DNA of 64,000 bases from Lachnospiraceae bacterium (GCA_024685315.1 JAIKVW010000030.1:1-64000), one strand, 5' to 3'; shown: positions 47,801 through 55,968, numbered from the stretch's first letter. Numbers and translations: made by a program. Notes: generated by a model not told the origin, from the letters alone.

Positions 47801-48356
47801 CGCGGTCACCACCGATTTCTACCTGGACGAGGAGACCGGGCAGTGCCGGATCACCGACAACGAGCGCGTCAGGGTTGGCGGCGTGATCTCCGGAAGGACG
47901 GTCAAGAGCACCAAGAACAGCCAGCTGATGGCATTTGTCCAGCTGGAGGACCTTGCGGGGACGATAGAAGTCATTGTTTTTCCCAAAATATTCGAAAAGA
48001 AGCAGCAGCTTCTCACCGAGGACACTAGGGTGTTTATTGAAGGCAGGGCCACGGTCACCGAGAACCAGCAGGCCAAGCTTATTGCCGAGGATATAATACT
48101 GATCTCCGAGGTCCCGAAGAGCATTTGGGTGCAGTTCCCGGACATGGATTCTTTCAGGCAGGAGAGCGGCAGGCTTGCCGGTATCGCGCAGTCGGAGCCC
48201 GGCGAGGACATGCTGACAGTATACTGCAGGGAAGAGAAGACAATGAAGAGACTTTCGCAGAAGGTTGACAGCGAGTTCGCGGTCCCGAAACTGCGGGAGG
48301 CGTTCGGCGAGAAAAATGTTGCGGTAAAATCCGGAAAGTTGAGGAAGATATACTGA
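44892..48356 (+). CDS. dnaE: DNA polymerase III subunit alpha
   Basis: Replicative polymerase of the DnaE type, 1154 residues. The PHP domain leads (FTHLHVHTEFSLLDGFNRIKD). The palm carries GPGRGSAAGSIVSYCLGI and MPDIDVDFNDDRRQDVIDYV, whose Asp residues bind the catalytic metals. HhH, OB-fold (VGGVISGRTVKSTKNSQLMAFVQLEDLAG) and C-terminal parts follow. An upstream gap of ~100 bases holds a weak hairpin (ACCGCTGC / GCGGCGGT) and no clear SD (GGGGTAAAAT). The stop overlaps the pfkA start (TGATG). Confidence 0.97.
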   Translation: MEFTHLHVHTEFSLLDGFNRIKDLVARVKELGMDSCAITDHGVMYGVIDFYKEAIAQGIHPVIGCEIYVAPGSRFDKSGNPGNNRYNHLVLLAENNTGYQNLIKIVSKGFTEGFYYKPRVDKEVLREYHEGIIALSACLAGEIPEALRTGRYQTALASAREFLDIFGKDHFYLELQDHGIEEQKIVNEGLLKLSEETGIELVATNDAHYTYPEDAKAHDILLCIQTNKKVTDTDRMRYEGGQYYIKSPEEMAELFPYALDALENTHKIAMRCNVEIKFGEYKLPHFDVPAGYDSWTYLNKLVQDGKNERYPEGGAEVDARVDFELSTIKQMGFVDYFLIVWDFIRYARSQGIMVGPGRGSAAGSIVSYCLGISMLDPLKYNLLFERFLNPHRVTMPDIDVDFNDDRRQDVIDYVTEKYGRDHVVQIVTFGTMLARGVIRDVGRALDLPYSVCDNIAKMIPSVLNITIDQAMKSNPELAKKYEEDPSVKRLIDLSRKLEGLSRHVSVHASGVVISPKPVMDYVPLSRGTDETITTQFTMTTLEELGLLKMDFLGIRTLTVIKNAVNLANRRPGTDIDIEKIDFADPEVYRMIAKGDTDGVFQLVSPGMRSFMKELKPDHFEEIIAGISLYRPGPMDFIPRYVKGKFEPESITYECPELVEILEPTYGCIIYQEQVMQICMKLAGYDLGRSDLVRRAMAKKKASVMQKERQYFVYGNEEMGVPGCIANGIDEKVANHIFDEMVSFAAYAFNKSHAAAYAVVCYETAWLKCHYPIEFMAATMTSVIDNSSKVTEFIQACRRMGIEITAPDINEGISGFNVSGGRIIYGLSAVKGIGVSVADAIVREREKNGLFTSLRDFISRMNGNEINRRTVENFIKAGAFDRLGHTRRQEMLVYSLIMDDVACEKKKSIDGQMSLFDFMDDSEKKAFEVKYPEVGEFDRPTLLMFEKEVLGVYVSGHPLDEIAEELHMNATAVTTDFYLDEETGQCRITDNERVRVGGVISGRTVKSTKNSQLMAFVQLEDLAGTIEVIVFPKIFEKKQQLLTEDTRVFIEGRATVTENQQAKLIAEDIILISEVPKSIWVQFPDMDSFRQESGRLAGIAQSEPGEDMLTVYCREEKTMKRLSQKVDSEFAVPKLREAFGEKNVAVKSGKLRKIY

Positions 48357-49327
48357 TGAGCACAGATATAAAGACTATCGCTGTTCTGACGAGCGGAGGG
48401 GATTCCCCCGGGATGAACGCCTGTGCCAGGGCAGTAATACGCGCGGGGATCGCCGCGGGATATAAAGTAAAAGGAATTCAGCGCGGATACGCCGGTCTTC
48501 TGGAGGAAGACATTACCGAGCTTACCTCGAGGAGCGCGGCCGATATCCTGAGCCGCGGGGGAACATTTCTCTACACCTCGAGGAGCAGGCGGTTCGCGAC
48601 CCCGGAAGGGCTTGACGCCGCAGCAAAGATCTGCAGGAAGCATGAGATAGACGCCCTTATCGTTATCGGCGGGGACGGTTCCTTCAAGGGAGCCCGTGAG
48701 CTTGCAGGGAGAGGAGTCAGGGTGATCGGCATCCCCGGGACCATCGATCTTGACATCGCCTGCACGGATTACACGATCGGTTTTGACACCGCGGTGAACA
48801 CCGCCATGGACGCGATCGACAAGGTGCGTGACACATCGACGTCCCACGAGAGATGCAGTATCATTGAAGTAATGGGCAGGAACGCGGGATGGATCGCGGT
48901 CTGCTGCGGCATAGCGAACGGCGCGGAGGAGATACTGGTCCCCGAGAATTATGATTACGATGAGCAGAAGCTGGCCGACCAGATCCTCGACGCCAAGCAG
49001 CGCGGAAAGACCAGGTTCATTATCGTAAACGCTGAAGGGATAGGCCACTCGACCAGCCTCGCGAAGAGGATAGAGGCCGCGACCGGGATAGAGACCAGGG
49101 CTACGATACTCGGGTATCTCCAGAGGGGCGGAAACCCCACAGCAAGAGACCGTGTCATGGCTTCGGTAATGGGAGTCAAAGCCATAGAGGTCCTAAAGGA
49201 AGGGCGCTATGACAGGATAATCGCCTTCAAGGACGGAAAATACGTAGACATCGATATCAATGAGGCCCTTGAGATGCAGAAGGATCTCGACGATATTTAT
49301 CTGAAGACAGCAGCCGTACTTAACTGA
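48356..49327 (+). CDS. pfkA: 6-phosphofructokinase, ATP-dependent
   Basis: Phosphorylates fructose 6-phosphate in glycolysis. In 323 residues: LTSGGDSPGMNACARAVIR, GGDGSFKGA (Gly after GGD, typical of ATP-using enzymes), and the catalytic PGTIDLDIACTDYTIGFDTA, where the usual IDND is IDLD. The IEVMGRNAGWIA, NAEGIGHS and LGYLQRGGNPTARDR segments complete the substrate site. It overlaps dnaE by one base, the gene order seen in many Lachnospiraceae, linking replication and glycolysis only by location. Confidence 0.97.
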   Translation: MSTDIKTIAVLTSGGDSPGMNACARAVIRAGIAAGYKVKGIQRGYAGLLEEDITELTSRSAADILSRGGTFLYTSRSRRFATPEGLDAAAKICRKHEIDALIVIGGDGSFKGARELAGRGVRVIGIPGTIDLDIACTDYTIGFDTAVNTAMDAIDKVRDTSTSHERCSIIEVMGRNAGWIAVCCGIANGAEEILVPENYDYDEQKLADQILDAKQRGKTRFIIVNAEGIGHSTSLAKRIEAATGIETRATILGYLQRGGNPTARDRVMASVMGVKAIEVLKEGRYDRIIAFKDGKYVDIDINEALEMQKDLDDIYLKTAAVLN

Positions 49328-49339
49328 TATATTATAATT

Positions 49340-50107
49340 ATGATTAGCAGCACCGGAAACAGGAAAATCAAGGAAATAAAAGAGCTTCTCGCAAAACCTA
49401 AGGCCCGCAGGGAGAGCAGGTGCTTCGTGGTTGAAGGCCCGAGGATGGTCTCAGAGATACCGGGAGACAGGCTTGAAGCCCTGTACATGTCGGAAAGTTT
49501 TGCGAAAGAGTCCGGGAGAACGGAGTATCCCGATGCGGAGATCGTGTCGGACAGCGTCTTTAATTCCATTTCCGACACCCAGACCCCGCAGGGGATACTT
49601 GCCGTGGTCAGGATGCAGGAGGAAGCCGGAAGTATTGATGCGGACGGCGCCGCGCCGCTGTGCCTTTTCCTTGAGAACATCCAGGATCCCGGGAATCTGG
49701 GGACGATTCTGCGCACCGCCGAATGCGCCGGAGTGAGCGAACTGGTAATGAGCCGCGGGTGCACCGATATTTACAGCCCCAAAGTGATTCGGTCGACGAT
49801 GGGCGCGATATTCCGCGTGAATTTCCGCATAGCCCAGGACCTGCCGGAAACGGTGAGAGAGTATTCTGCGCGCGGCATCAGGGTTTACGCTGCGCACCTC
49901 GGAGGCACGAAAAGCTGCTACGACCAGGTTTACACCGTCCCCTGCGGTTTTATTATAGGTAATGAAGGGAACGGGCTAAGCGAAGATGCAGCAGCCTCCG
50001 CGGACGAACTTATCAGGATACCCATGGAAGGAAAGGCCGAGTCGCTTAACGCTTCGGTCTCTGCAGCAGTTCTTTTGTATGAAGCATTAAGACAGAGGAG
50101 GGGATAG
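49340..50107 (+). CDS. TrmH/SpoU-family RNA 2'-O-ribose methyltransferase
   Basis: A 255-residue SPOUT methyltransferase that likely methylates rRNA or tRNA using SAM. An N-terminal SpoU substrate-binding domain (SSTGNRKIKEIKELLAKPKARRESRCFVVEGPRMVSE) is followed by the trefoil knot: LFLENIQDPGNLGTILRTAECAG, IIGNEGNGL and LNASVSAAVLLYEALRQRR. The target base is not identifiable. It starts 12 bases after pfkA and is followed by a DUF6145-like gene 7 bases later, so it sits within an operon-like run. Confidence 0.93.
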   Translation: MISSTGNRKIKEIKELLAKPKARRESRCFVVEGPRMVSEIPGDRLEALYMSESFAKESGRTEYPDAEIVSDSVFNSISDTQTPQGILAVVRMQEEAGSIDADGAAPLCLFLENIQDPGNLGTILRTAECAGVSELVMSRGCTDIYSPKVIRSTMGAIFRVNFRIAQDLPETVREYSARGIRVYAAHLGGTKSCYDQVYTVPCGFIIGNEGNGLSEDAAASADELIRIPMEGKAESLNASVSAAVLLYEALRQRRG

Positions 50108-50114
50108 AAGTATC

Positions 50115-50462
50115 ATGGATATAGAAGGGAGAGTGCTTGCGGCCGCGAGCGCTTATGAACAGAAATATTATCTGAATCCGGCTTTTGAATCTCTTCCGCA
50201 GACGGTCAAAGATGAGATCCAGGTCATGTGCGTGCTCTTCACCGAGGAAGTCGGCGGCGTATTTTCGGTAGAATACGACGAGGAAGGGAATCTCGGGCTC
50301 GTGACCATGGCCGATGAGAACGATCTGCTCTACGATGATATCGGGAGCAATCTGAAGATAAAACAGCTTAGAAAAGAGAAGAGAGAACTGTTCGACCAGC
50401 TTGAGAAATATTACAAAGTGAAATATCTCGGAGAGGAGCTTACGGATGATTCTGGCTATTGA
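50115..50462 (+). CDS. DUF6145-like protein of unknown function
   Basis: A 115-residue cytoplasmic protein with no signal peptide or membrane segment. The pattern AAASAYEQKYYLNPAFESLPQTVKDEIQVMCVLFTEEVGGVF, followed by a Lys/Glu-rich helix, resembles DUF6145, which I know mainly from Lachnospiraceae. Its function is unknown. It overlaps the coaX-like gene by 17 bases, a strong sign of translational coupling. SD: AGGAGGGGATAG, within the preceding gene's end. Confidence 0.75.
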   Translation: MDIEGRVLAAASAYEQKYYLNPAFESLPQTVKDEIQVMCVLFTEEVGGVFSVEYDEEGNLGLVTMADENDLLYDDIGSNLKIKQLRKEKRELFDQLEKYYKVKYLGEELTDDSGY

Positions 50463-51225
50463 TGTAGGAAATACCAATATCACGCTTGGCACTTTCAATA
50501 AATCAAGACTCAGGAGGATCTTCAGGGTCACCACGAAGACCCCCAGGACTTCGGACGAATACGGCATCCTGCTCACCGACATTATCAGGCTTTCGGAAGC
50601 CTCGGTAAGCGACATTGACGGCGTCATCATTGCTTCGGTCGTTCCTAGCGTCATGTATTCCCTGGTGAACGGCTGCAGCAAATATCTGCACATCCGCCCG
50701 CTCATCGTAGGCCCGGGGATGAAGACCGGAGTCCGGGTGCATTCAGACAACCCTAAGGATACCGGCGCGGACCTTATCGCGAATGCAGCCGCGGTCAAGG
50801 AGATCTATGGGGGACCAGCAATAGTGGTCGATTATGAGACTTCGACCTCCTATGAGCTCGTCCTCGAGGACGGTACCCTCTATTCCGTCATCCTCACGCC
50901 CGGCATACAGACCAGCCTCACCGCGCTCACCAGCGAGGCATCCAGGATCATGGAAGTTGAGATCAAAAAGCCCCGTACCAAGCTTCCTCACGAGACGACC
51001 GAGTGCATACAGGCCGGCATAGTCTACGGTACCATTGGAGAGACAGAATATATCGTCAAAATGATGAAGGAAGAAGCCGGCCTCGGAGATATCAAGGTCG
51101 TGGCCACGGGCGGATTCGGCCGTGTTATAGCCAAAGAGACTTCCGTAATAGATACTTTCGATCCGCTCCTGACCCTTCACGGTCTCAGGATCATTTACCA
51201 GAAATCAAGATCGGAAAAAGCCTGA
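50446..51225 (+). CDS. coaX: Type III pantothenate kinase (CoaX) homologue with altered active site
   Basis: A 259-residue CoaX-fold protein: phosphate loop MILAIDVGNTNITLG (Asp6) and HSDNPKDTGADLIANAAA are typical, and LTPGIQTSLTALTS aligns with the family. Several conserved residues are missing: the Arg of GADR is Leu110, the DFGTATT loop reads DYETSTS (129-135), the GG before the ITPG segment is lost, and AAKLPR reads ASRIME. It may be inactive, a regulatory paralogue (like Baf proteins), or use another substrate. It overlaps the upstream gene by 17 bases and precedes dusB by 4 bases. A type II-like kinase is encoded at 33061. Confidence 0.85.
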   Translation: MILAIDVGNTNITLGTFNKSRLRRIFRVTTKTPRTSDEYGILLTDIIRLSEASVSDIDGVIIASVVPSVMYSLVNGCSKYLHIRPLIVGPGMKTGVRVHSDNPKDTGADLIANAAAVKEIYGGPAIVVDYETSTSYELVLEDGTLYSVILTPGIQTSLTALTSEASRIMEVEIKKPRTKLPHETTECIQAGIVYGTIGETEYIVKMMKEEAGLGDIKVVATGGFGRVIAKETSVIDTFDPLLTLHGLRIIYQKSRSEKA

Positions 51226-51229
51226 AACA

Positions 51230-52216
51230 ATGAAGAAGCTTAATATAGGCTGCATAGAACTGGATTCGCCGGTGATCCTTGCCCCGATGGCAGGGATCAC
51301 GGACATGCCTTTCCGTATGCTCTGCAGGGAAATGGGAGCCGGTATGGTGTGTACGGAGATGGTCAGTGCGAAGGCCGTCACATTCGGTAATAAAAATACA
51401 TATCTGATAGCTGAGACCGCGCCTGAGGAAAGGCCGGTCTCTCTTCAGGTCTTCGGCTCGGAGCCTGAGATAATGGAGCGGGCTGTAAACCTGATGGAAG
51501 ACTGGAATTTTGACATACTGGACCTCAATATGGGGTGCCCGGTGCCGAAGGTCGTAAAGAGCGGAGAAGGGTCCGCGCTGATGAAGGATCCGGCCCTTGC
51601 CGGAAAGATACTTGAGAGCCTTGTAAGAGCTTCCCGGAGACCTGTGACGGTAAAGATCCGTAAGGGCTTTGATGATGATCACATTAACGCTCCGGAGATC
51701 GCGCATATCGCGCAGGAATGCGGCGCTACTGCCGTGACCGTTCACGGCAGGACCAGGGAGCAGTACTACAGCGGGAAAGCAGATTGGGACATTATCAGGC
51801 AGGTAAAAGAGACCGTAAAGATCCCGGTAATCGGAAACGGCGACGTCAGGTCACCTGAGGATGCGCTGTGGATGATGGAAGAGACCGGCTGCGACGGAGT
51901 GATGGTCGGCCGGGCCGCAAGGGGGAACCCCTGGATATTCAGAGCCATAAGGCGATCGATCGAAGACCCCGGCGGGGAAGAGGCAGGCAGCAGGATCAAA
52001 CCTCCGGCAGCAGAAGCAGCCCAGGTGATCCGCAGGCATCTGGAGATGAGCATCGCCTGCAAGGGAGAGTACGTTGCCGTCCGCGAGATGAGGAAACATA
52101 TCGCCTGGTATACTTCCGGGTATCCGGGGACCGCCTGGATACGGAGGGATATCAATACCCTGGAGAGCAGAGAAGAGATCATAGCTCTCCTCGACAAATG
52201 GATATACGGAGAATAA
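51230..52216 (+). CDS. dusB: tRNA-dihydrouridine synthase (DusB type)
   Basis: FMN enzyme that reduces uridines in tRNA D-loops. In 328 residues: LAPMAGITDMPFRMLCREMGAG, DLNMGCPVPKVVKSGEGSALMKDP with the catalytic Cys, KIRKGFDDDHINA, TVHGRTREQYYSG, IGNGDVRSPEDAL and VMVGRAARGNPWIF. The C-terminal helical domain is complete. It is coupled to the coaX-like gene (4-base gap). Both orders and spacing are the DUF6145-coaX-dusB layout. Confidence 0.95.
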   Translation: MKKLNIGCIELDSPVILAPMAGITDMPFRMLCREMGAGMVCTEMVSAKAVTFGNKNTYLIAETAPEERPVSLQVFGSEPEIMERAVNLMEDWNFDILDLNMGCPVPKVVKSGEGSALMKDPALAGKILESLVRASRRPVTVKIRKGFDDDHINAPEIAHIAQECGATAVTVHGRTREQYYSGKADWDIIRQVKETVKIPVIGNGDVRSPEDALWMMEETGCDGVMVGRAARGNPWIFRAIRRSIEDPGGEEAGSRIKPPAAEAAQVIRRHLEMSIACKGEYVAVREMRKHIAWYTSGYPGTAWIRRDINTLESREEIIALLDKWIYGE

Positions 52217-52220
52217 AAAA

Positions 52221-52250
52221 GATGCCGCACTGATTTCTCTGTGCGGCATC
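52221..52250 (-). terminator. Terminator for the atoE transcript
   Basis: GATGCCGCAC (52221-52230) and GTGCGGCATC (52241-52250) form a perfect 10-base stem with a 10-base loop. On the minus strand it is followed by TTTTTTATTC, so it mainly ends atoE; on the plus strand the following sequence is weakly T-rich. Confidence 0.85.
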
Positions 52251-52310
52251 CGCTTGTTTATTACTGTTTAGTTATCCTTAACCTCAGGCCGACTGTCCGG
52301 TCAGACCGGA

Positions 52311-53690
52311 TTAGTAGCCTGCGGCCATGTTCGGTACGAGGATCAGGAATCCAAGGACACCAACAATGAGACCGGAGATGATGAGGACGATCGCGCAGTA
52401 ACCCATGATATCACGAGCACCGAGGCCTGCAATACCAAGTGCGGGCAGAGCCCAGAACGGCTGGAGCATATTGGTCCATGCATCGCCCCATGCGATAGCC
52501 ATTGCTGCAACACCAGCGGGAACGCCGAGTGTCTGAGCTGCAGGCATAACGATAGGTCCCTGAACTGTCCACTGGCCGCCGCCTGAAGGTACGAAGAAGT
52601 TTACGATACCTGCGGAGAGGAATGTGAACAGAGGGAATGTGATCTTGTTGGAGATCGTTACGAAGAAATCGGAAATGATAGCTGCAAGGTTGGTTCCGGT
52701 GGAGCCGCCGCCAAGAGTCATCAGAGCCATGATTCCTGAGTAGAACGGGAACTGAAGGATAATTCCGCCTGCGCCCTTAACTGCATCATCGATAGCGTGT
52801 ACATAGCTGATCGGCCTTACATGGAATGCGATACCAAGGATCAGGAATATGAAGTTAACGATGTTGAGTGAAAGGTTGAAGCCGTTGCTCTTGAAGTAGT
52901 AAATGAGGTAGATGATACCGCAGACCCAGATGAATCCGGAAAGGATCGGGCTGTCTTCCATCTTCTCAGCGGGAGTTGAAGCAACTCTCTTTGAACCGAA
53001 ATCTTCCTGAACGAGCTTGGAAGCATCAACTTCTACGACATCTTCCGGAGCCGGATGCATCTTCATGCATGCGAAGGAGATAGCAACGAGAACTACAAGG
53101 CAGGTGATGAGGTTCCAGGGAGCGAAGATGGTCTCGCTGGTAGGAATAGCCTCTCCAACATAGCTCTCAGGGAGCCTGATGGATGTGGTCCAGGAGATAT
53201 CTGCGACCTGAAGCGGAATGGAACCGGAAATACCTGCATGCCATACTACGAATCCCGAATATGCGGATGCGATAAGAAGGCGGTAGTCAACACCCTTCAT
53301 GTTCCTTGCAACTTCCTTTGCAAGAAGGGCGCCTACAACGAGACCGAAGCCCCACTGCAGGAAGCAGCAGATGGTAGAAATAGCAGTTACGAAGAAGATA
53401 GCGCTTGCGGGGGTCTTGGGAACCTTCGCGATCCTAACGATGAACCTCTTAACTGCGGGAGCGGTAGCGAATGCATTACCAAGAACCAGGACCAGAGCCA
53501 TCTGCATTGAGAATGCAAGCAGGTTCCAAACGCCTGAGCCCCATCCGATGATAGCCTGAAGCGGGCCAACACCTGCTGCCGGCATACATACGATCCAGAT
53601 GATGATCGTCAGGATGATACAGAAGATAAATGCATCGGGCAGGAATCTCTGTACGATATGCACTGCACCATTTGTGAATTTCTTAAACAA
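52311..53690 (-). CDS. Short-chain fatty acid transporter (AtoE family)
   Basis: A 459-residue integral membrane protein with about a dozen hydrophobic segments, in the AtoE/TIGR00366 family that takes up butyrate, acetoacetate or similar short acids. The start FKKFTNGAVHIVQRFLPDAFIFCIILTIII is typical, as are LQWGFGLVVGALLAKEVAR, the SGFVVWHAGISGSIPLQVA and the late VPSGGGQWTVQGPIVMPAAQ with its Gly/Ser-rich pore-like motif. It is transcribed alone from a good promoter and faces a terminator. SD: GAGGAGGATTTT. Confidence 0.92.
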   Translation of the reverse strand: MFKKFTNGAVHIVQRFLPDAFIFCIILTIIIWIVCMPAAGVGPLQAIIGWGSGVWNLLAFSMQMALVLVLGNAFATAPAVKRFIVRIAKVPKTPASAIFFVTAISTICCFLQWGFGLVVGALLAKEVARNMKGVDYRLLIASAYSGFVVWHAGISGSIPLQVADISWTTSIRLPESYVGEAIPTSETIFAPWNLITCLVVLVAISFACMKMHPAPEDVVEVDASKLVQEDFGSKRVASTPAEKMEDSPILSGFIWVCGIIYLIYYFKSNGFNLSLNIVNFIFLILGIAFHVRPISYVHAIDDAVKGAGGIILQFPFYSGIMALMTLGGGSTGTNLAAIISDFFVTISNKITFPLFTFLSAGIVNFFVPSGGGQWTVQGPIVMPAAQTLGVPAGVAAMAIAWGDAWTNMLQPFWALPALGIAGLGARDIMGYCAIVLIISGLIVGVLGFLILVPNMAAGY

Positions 53691-53729
53691 AATAAAATCC
53701 TCCTCTCTTTTGTTAAAAAATCTGTAGGT

Positions 53730-53758
53730 ATTGTATCATCGTTAATACAAAAAATCAA
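53730..53758 (-). promoter_or_regulatory. Promoter and possible operator for atoE
   Basis: On the minus strand, TTGATT (53758-53753) and TACAAT (53735-53730) are 17 bases apart. An inverted repeat TTGTAT-8-ATACAA (53731-53750) covers the spacer and -10, and could be bound by a repressor. Confidence 0.6.
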
Positions 53759-53812
53759 CTGAATTTTATTTTTTGCACAGAATTACTATATAGAAATTTT
53801 ATATTTTGCCGC

Positions 53813-53849
53813 AAAAACCGGAAGGCGCCTGTAACTACGCGCCTTCCGG
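53813..53849 (-). terminator. Terminator for the PaaI thioesterase gene
   Basis: CCGGAAGGCGC (53818-53828) pairs perfectly with GCGCCTTCCGG (53839-53849) around a 10-base loop; the minus strand then runs into TTTTTGC (53817-53813 and on). Confidence 0.85.
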
Positions 53850-53878
53850 GATGATGGATCTGTATGTTGATGTACTTG

Positions 53879-54334
53879 TTACTTACCGGATCCTGACGGG
53901 TCTTCAAGTTCCTCCAGAGTGTAGGGGTGGACGCTGTAGACCATTGAGCCTCGGGCCCCCACGACCCCGTTGTCTCCGTAGATCTTAAGGCTGATAAAGC
54001 TTACGGTCCTCCCGCAGTGTGTATGCTCCGCCTCGCAGTAGATGTTCTTGCTGCCGGAGAAAGCATGCATGAATTCTATGTTGGAAGAGATCGTAGGACC
54101 GATCTTCCCGACAGTCATATTGGTGATCCCCGCCGAGGTGTCAGCGAGAGAAAAGAGGCACCCTCCGTGAACTGTCCCGAGGGGATTCGTAATTTTCCCG
54201 GTAACTGGGAGCACGGTCTTCACCCAGCCGTCGCGGCACTCTAAAAGGCGTACCCCGAGCTGCGAGGAGTATTCATCAAGCGGGTCGTCGGAATTATATT
54301 TCTTCATTAAATAATTGCAGTACTCTTCAGACAT
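53879..54334 (-). CDS. PaaI-family hotdog thioesterase
   Basis: A 151-residue hotdog-fold acyl-CoA thioesterase. The PaaI signature is visible in NPLGTVHGGCLFSLADTSAGI (catalytic Asp/Ser-like positions in the helix) and the following GPTISSNIEFMHAFSGSKNIYCEAEHTHCGRTVSFISLKIYG. The acyl-CoA substrate is unknown. It lies between AtoE and a CoA-transferase, so a role in short-chain acyl-CoA handling is plausible. It has its own promoter (54401-54429) and terminator. Confidence 0.9.
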   Translation of the reverse strand: MSEEYCNYLMKKYNSDDPLDEYSSQLGVRLLECRDGWVKTVLPVTGKITNPLGTVHGGCLFSLADTSAGITNMTVGKIGPTISSNIEFMHAFSGSKNIYCEAEHTHCGRTVSFISLKIYGDNGVVGARGSMVYSVHPYTLEELEDPSGSGK

Positions 54335-54400
54335 CTTTATCAGCCTCCGGAAAGGTATTCTGCGGCGGCAGGGCCATCGCCGACAATTAATCTGTATGGA

Positions 54401-54429
54401 AAGATACCATATAACATCCGGCTTTGCAA
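54401..54429 (-). promoter_or_regulatory. Promoter for the PaaI thioesterase gene
   Basis: On the minus strand, TTGCAA (54429-54424) and TATCTT (54406-54401), with a 17-base spacer, lie 67 bases upstream of the start codon. Confidence 0.5.
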
Positions 54430-54446
54430 TCAGGCCCTGCGGGAAC

Positions 54447-54475
54447 TTGTAATCGGCGGGAAATTCATTTACTAT
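54447..54475 (+). promoter_or_regulatory. Promoter for the CoA-transferase gene
   Basis: TTGTAA (54447-54452) and TACTAT (54470-54475) with a 17-base spacer, 37 bases before the ATG. It is divergent from the thioesterase promoter. Confidence 0.5.
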
Positions 54476-54511
54476 ATAAATAATACAGTATATTTTTCCA
54501 GGGAGGTTCAG

Positions 54512-55813
54512 ATGGGTTATTCAGAATTACATTCGCAGAAGATCGCGCGCCCGGAAGAAGCACTAAACCTCGTACATTCCGGAATGAACATTATCCTCGC
54601 GGGGGACGGGAACTGCCCTCATATATTCGCGAAGAGCCTCTCTGCGGTCACGGAGAGAGTTATCGGTGTCAAGGTATTTAAAGACCACACGAATGCAATG
54701 GATTTTGTGAATGATCCCCGATCTGCCGGCCATATCGAGAGTATCGGTTTCTTTTACGGAAAAGATTTCATCGAGGGCATGAATTACGGGACCTGCTCTT
54801 ATTTCCCTACAGACCTGTGCAATTATGCTTCATTCATTATCCACCACTATAAACCTGACCTCTTTGTTACCGCGGCTACGCAGATGGACGATGAGGGCAA
54901 TTTCCATATTTCCCTCTGCGATATGTGGGAGGGCGAGATCCTGGAATTCTGTATAGAGAACGGTGTTCCCGTCATCGTGGAGGAGAACGCGAATCTTCCT
55001 TATGTGACCGGGGCTCCGAAGATCAATATAGAAAAAGTGGCCGCAGTTATCGAAGCCGGCTATAAACCGGGCGAGATAAAAGGCGTTGTCCCCTCGGAGG
55101 ATGAGATAAAGGTCGCGCAGAACGTCCGGTCGCTCCTCAGGGACGGTGATTGCGTGCAGTTCGGCATCGGTTCGCTTCCGGACGCGATCGCAGCGCAGTG
55201 CATGGACCTGCGGGACCTCGGACTTCACACTGAGATGATCACGACAGCCCTGGGGAAGATGATCCGCGAAGGCGTGATAACCGGCGAGAGGAAAAATCTG
55301 CATAAAGGCGAGCATATCTTTACTTTTGCGGGGGGAGACGAAGCGCTGTACAGGACGCTCGGCGAGAATCCCAGATGCCGGATCGTTCCGGGCTCATACG
55401 GTGTAAACCCGCGCATCATTATGCAGAATGACAACATGGTTTCCGTAAATACCCTGATCGAGATGGACATGACCGGACAGGTGTGCTCCGAGTCGATAGG
55501 CCCGAAACAGTATTCCGGGAGCGGCGGCGGCATGGACTACGCCTACGGCGCGCTGATGTCCAGGGGAGGCCGCGGGATCATGGCCTTCACCTCGGTGACT
55601 AAAAAAGGCTATTCAAAGATCAAGCCCATGCTGACTCCGGGGGCCGCAGTGACTGTGCCGAGGAATTATGTGGATTACATAGTAACCGAGTACGGCATAG
55701 CTCCGATGAGGGGAAGGACCGTAAAGGAGAGGGTAAACAACCTGATCGCTGCCGCCCACCCCGACTTCAGGGAAGAGCTCAGATTTGCCGCCAAAAAACA
55801 CCTTTATATATAA
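54512..55813 (+). CDS. Acetyl-CoA hydrolase/transferase family CoA-transferase
   Basis: A 433-residue CoA-transferase of the acetate/4-hydroxybutyrate/butyrate type, which swaps CoA between acids. The GIGSLPDAIAAQ segment, the glutamate in LGLHTEM (Glu241, where the catalytic residue is expected), NDNMVSVNTLIEMDMTGQVCSES and SGSGGGMDYAYGALMSRGGRGIMA are typical; TEYGIAPMRGRTVKERVNNLI closes the protein. The exact acid pair cannot be read. Its position next to AtoE and a thioesterase fits short-chain fatty acid use or production. SD: AGGGAGG. A terminator follows. Confidence 0.92.
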   Translation: MGYSELHSQKIARPEEALNLVHSGMNIILAGDGNCPHIFAKSLSAVTERVIGVKVFKDHTNAMDFVNDPRSAGHIESIGFFYGKDFIEGMNYGTCSYFPTDLCNYASFIIHHYKPDLFVTAATQMDDEGNFHISLCDMWEGEILEFCIENGVPVIVEENANLPYVTGAPKINIEKVAAVIEAGYKPGEIKGVVPSEDEIKVAQNVRSLLRDGDCVQFGIGSLPDAIAAQCMDLRDLGLHTEMITTALGKMIREGVITGERKNLHKGEHIFTFAGGDEALYRTLGENPRCRIVPGSYGVNPRIIMQNDNMVSVNTLIEMDMTGQVCSESIGPKQYSGSGGGMDYAYGALMSRGGRGIMAFTSVTKKGYSKIKPMLTPGAAVTVPRNYVDYIVTEYGIAPMRGRTVKERVNNLIAAAHPDFREELRFAAKKHLYI

Positions 55814-55820
55814 GCCTTCT

Positions 55821-55850
55821 GAAGCCCGGTTTTTCCGGGCTTCATATTTT
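55821..55850 (+). terminator. Terminator after the CoA-transferase gene
   Basis: GAAGCCCGG (55821-55829) pairs with CCGGGCTTC (55835-55843) over a TTTTT loop and is followed by ATATTTT. Confidence 0.85.
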
Positions 55851-55899
55851 ATATCCAAAAAGGAACCAAATCTGAGAGAATTATTGTGCAAAAAGATAC

Positions 55900-55928
55900 T
55901 TGCAAAATTGTTCGAAAACTAATACAAT
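55900..55928 (+). promoter_or_regulatory. Promoter for the V-type ATPase operon
   Basis: TTGCAA (55900-55905) and TACAAT (55923-55928) with a 17-base spacer. The resulting leader is ~170 bases and holds the hairpin listed below. Confidence 0.7.
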
Positions 55929-55968
55929 AGCTTTGATTTGGCGTTTATAAGGGGGAGGGTTTTTCGGC

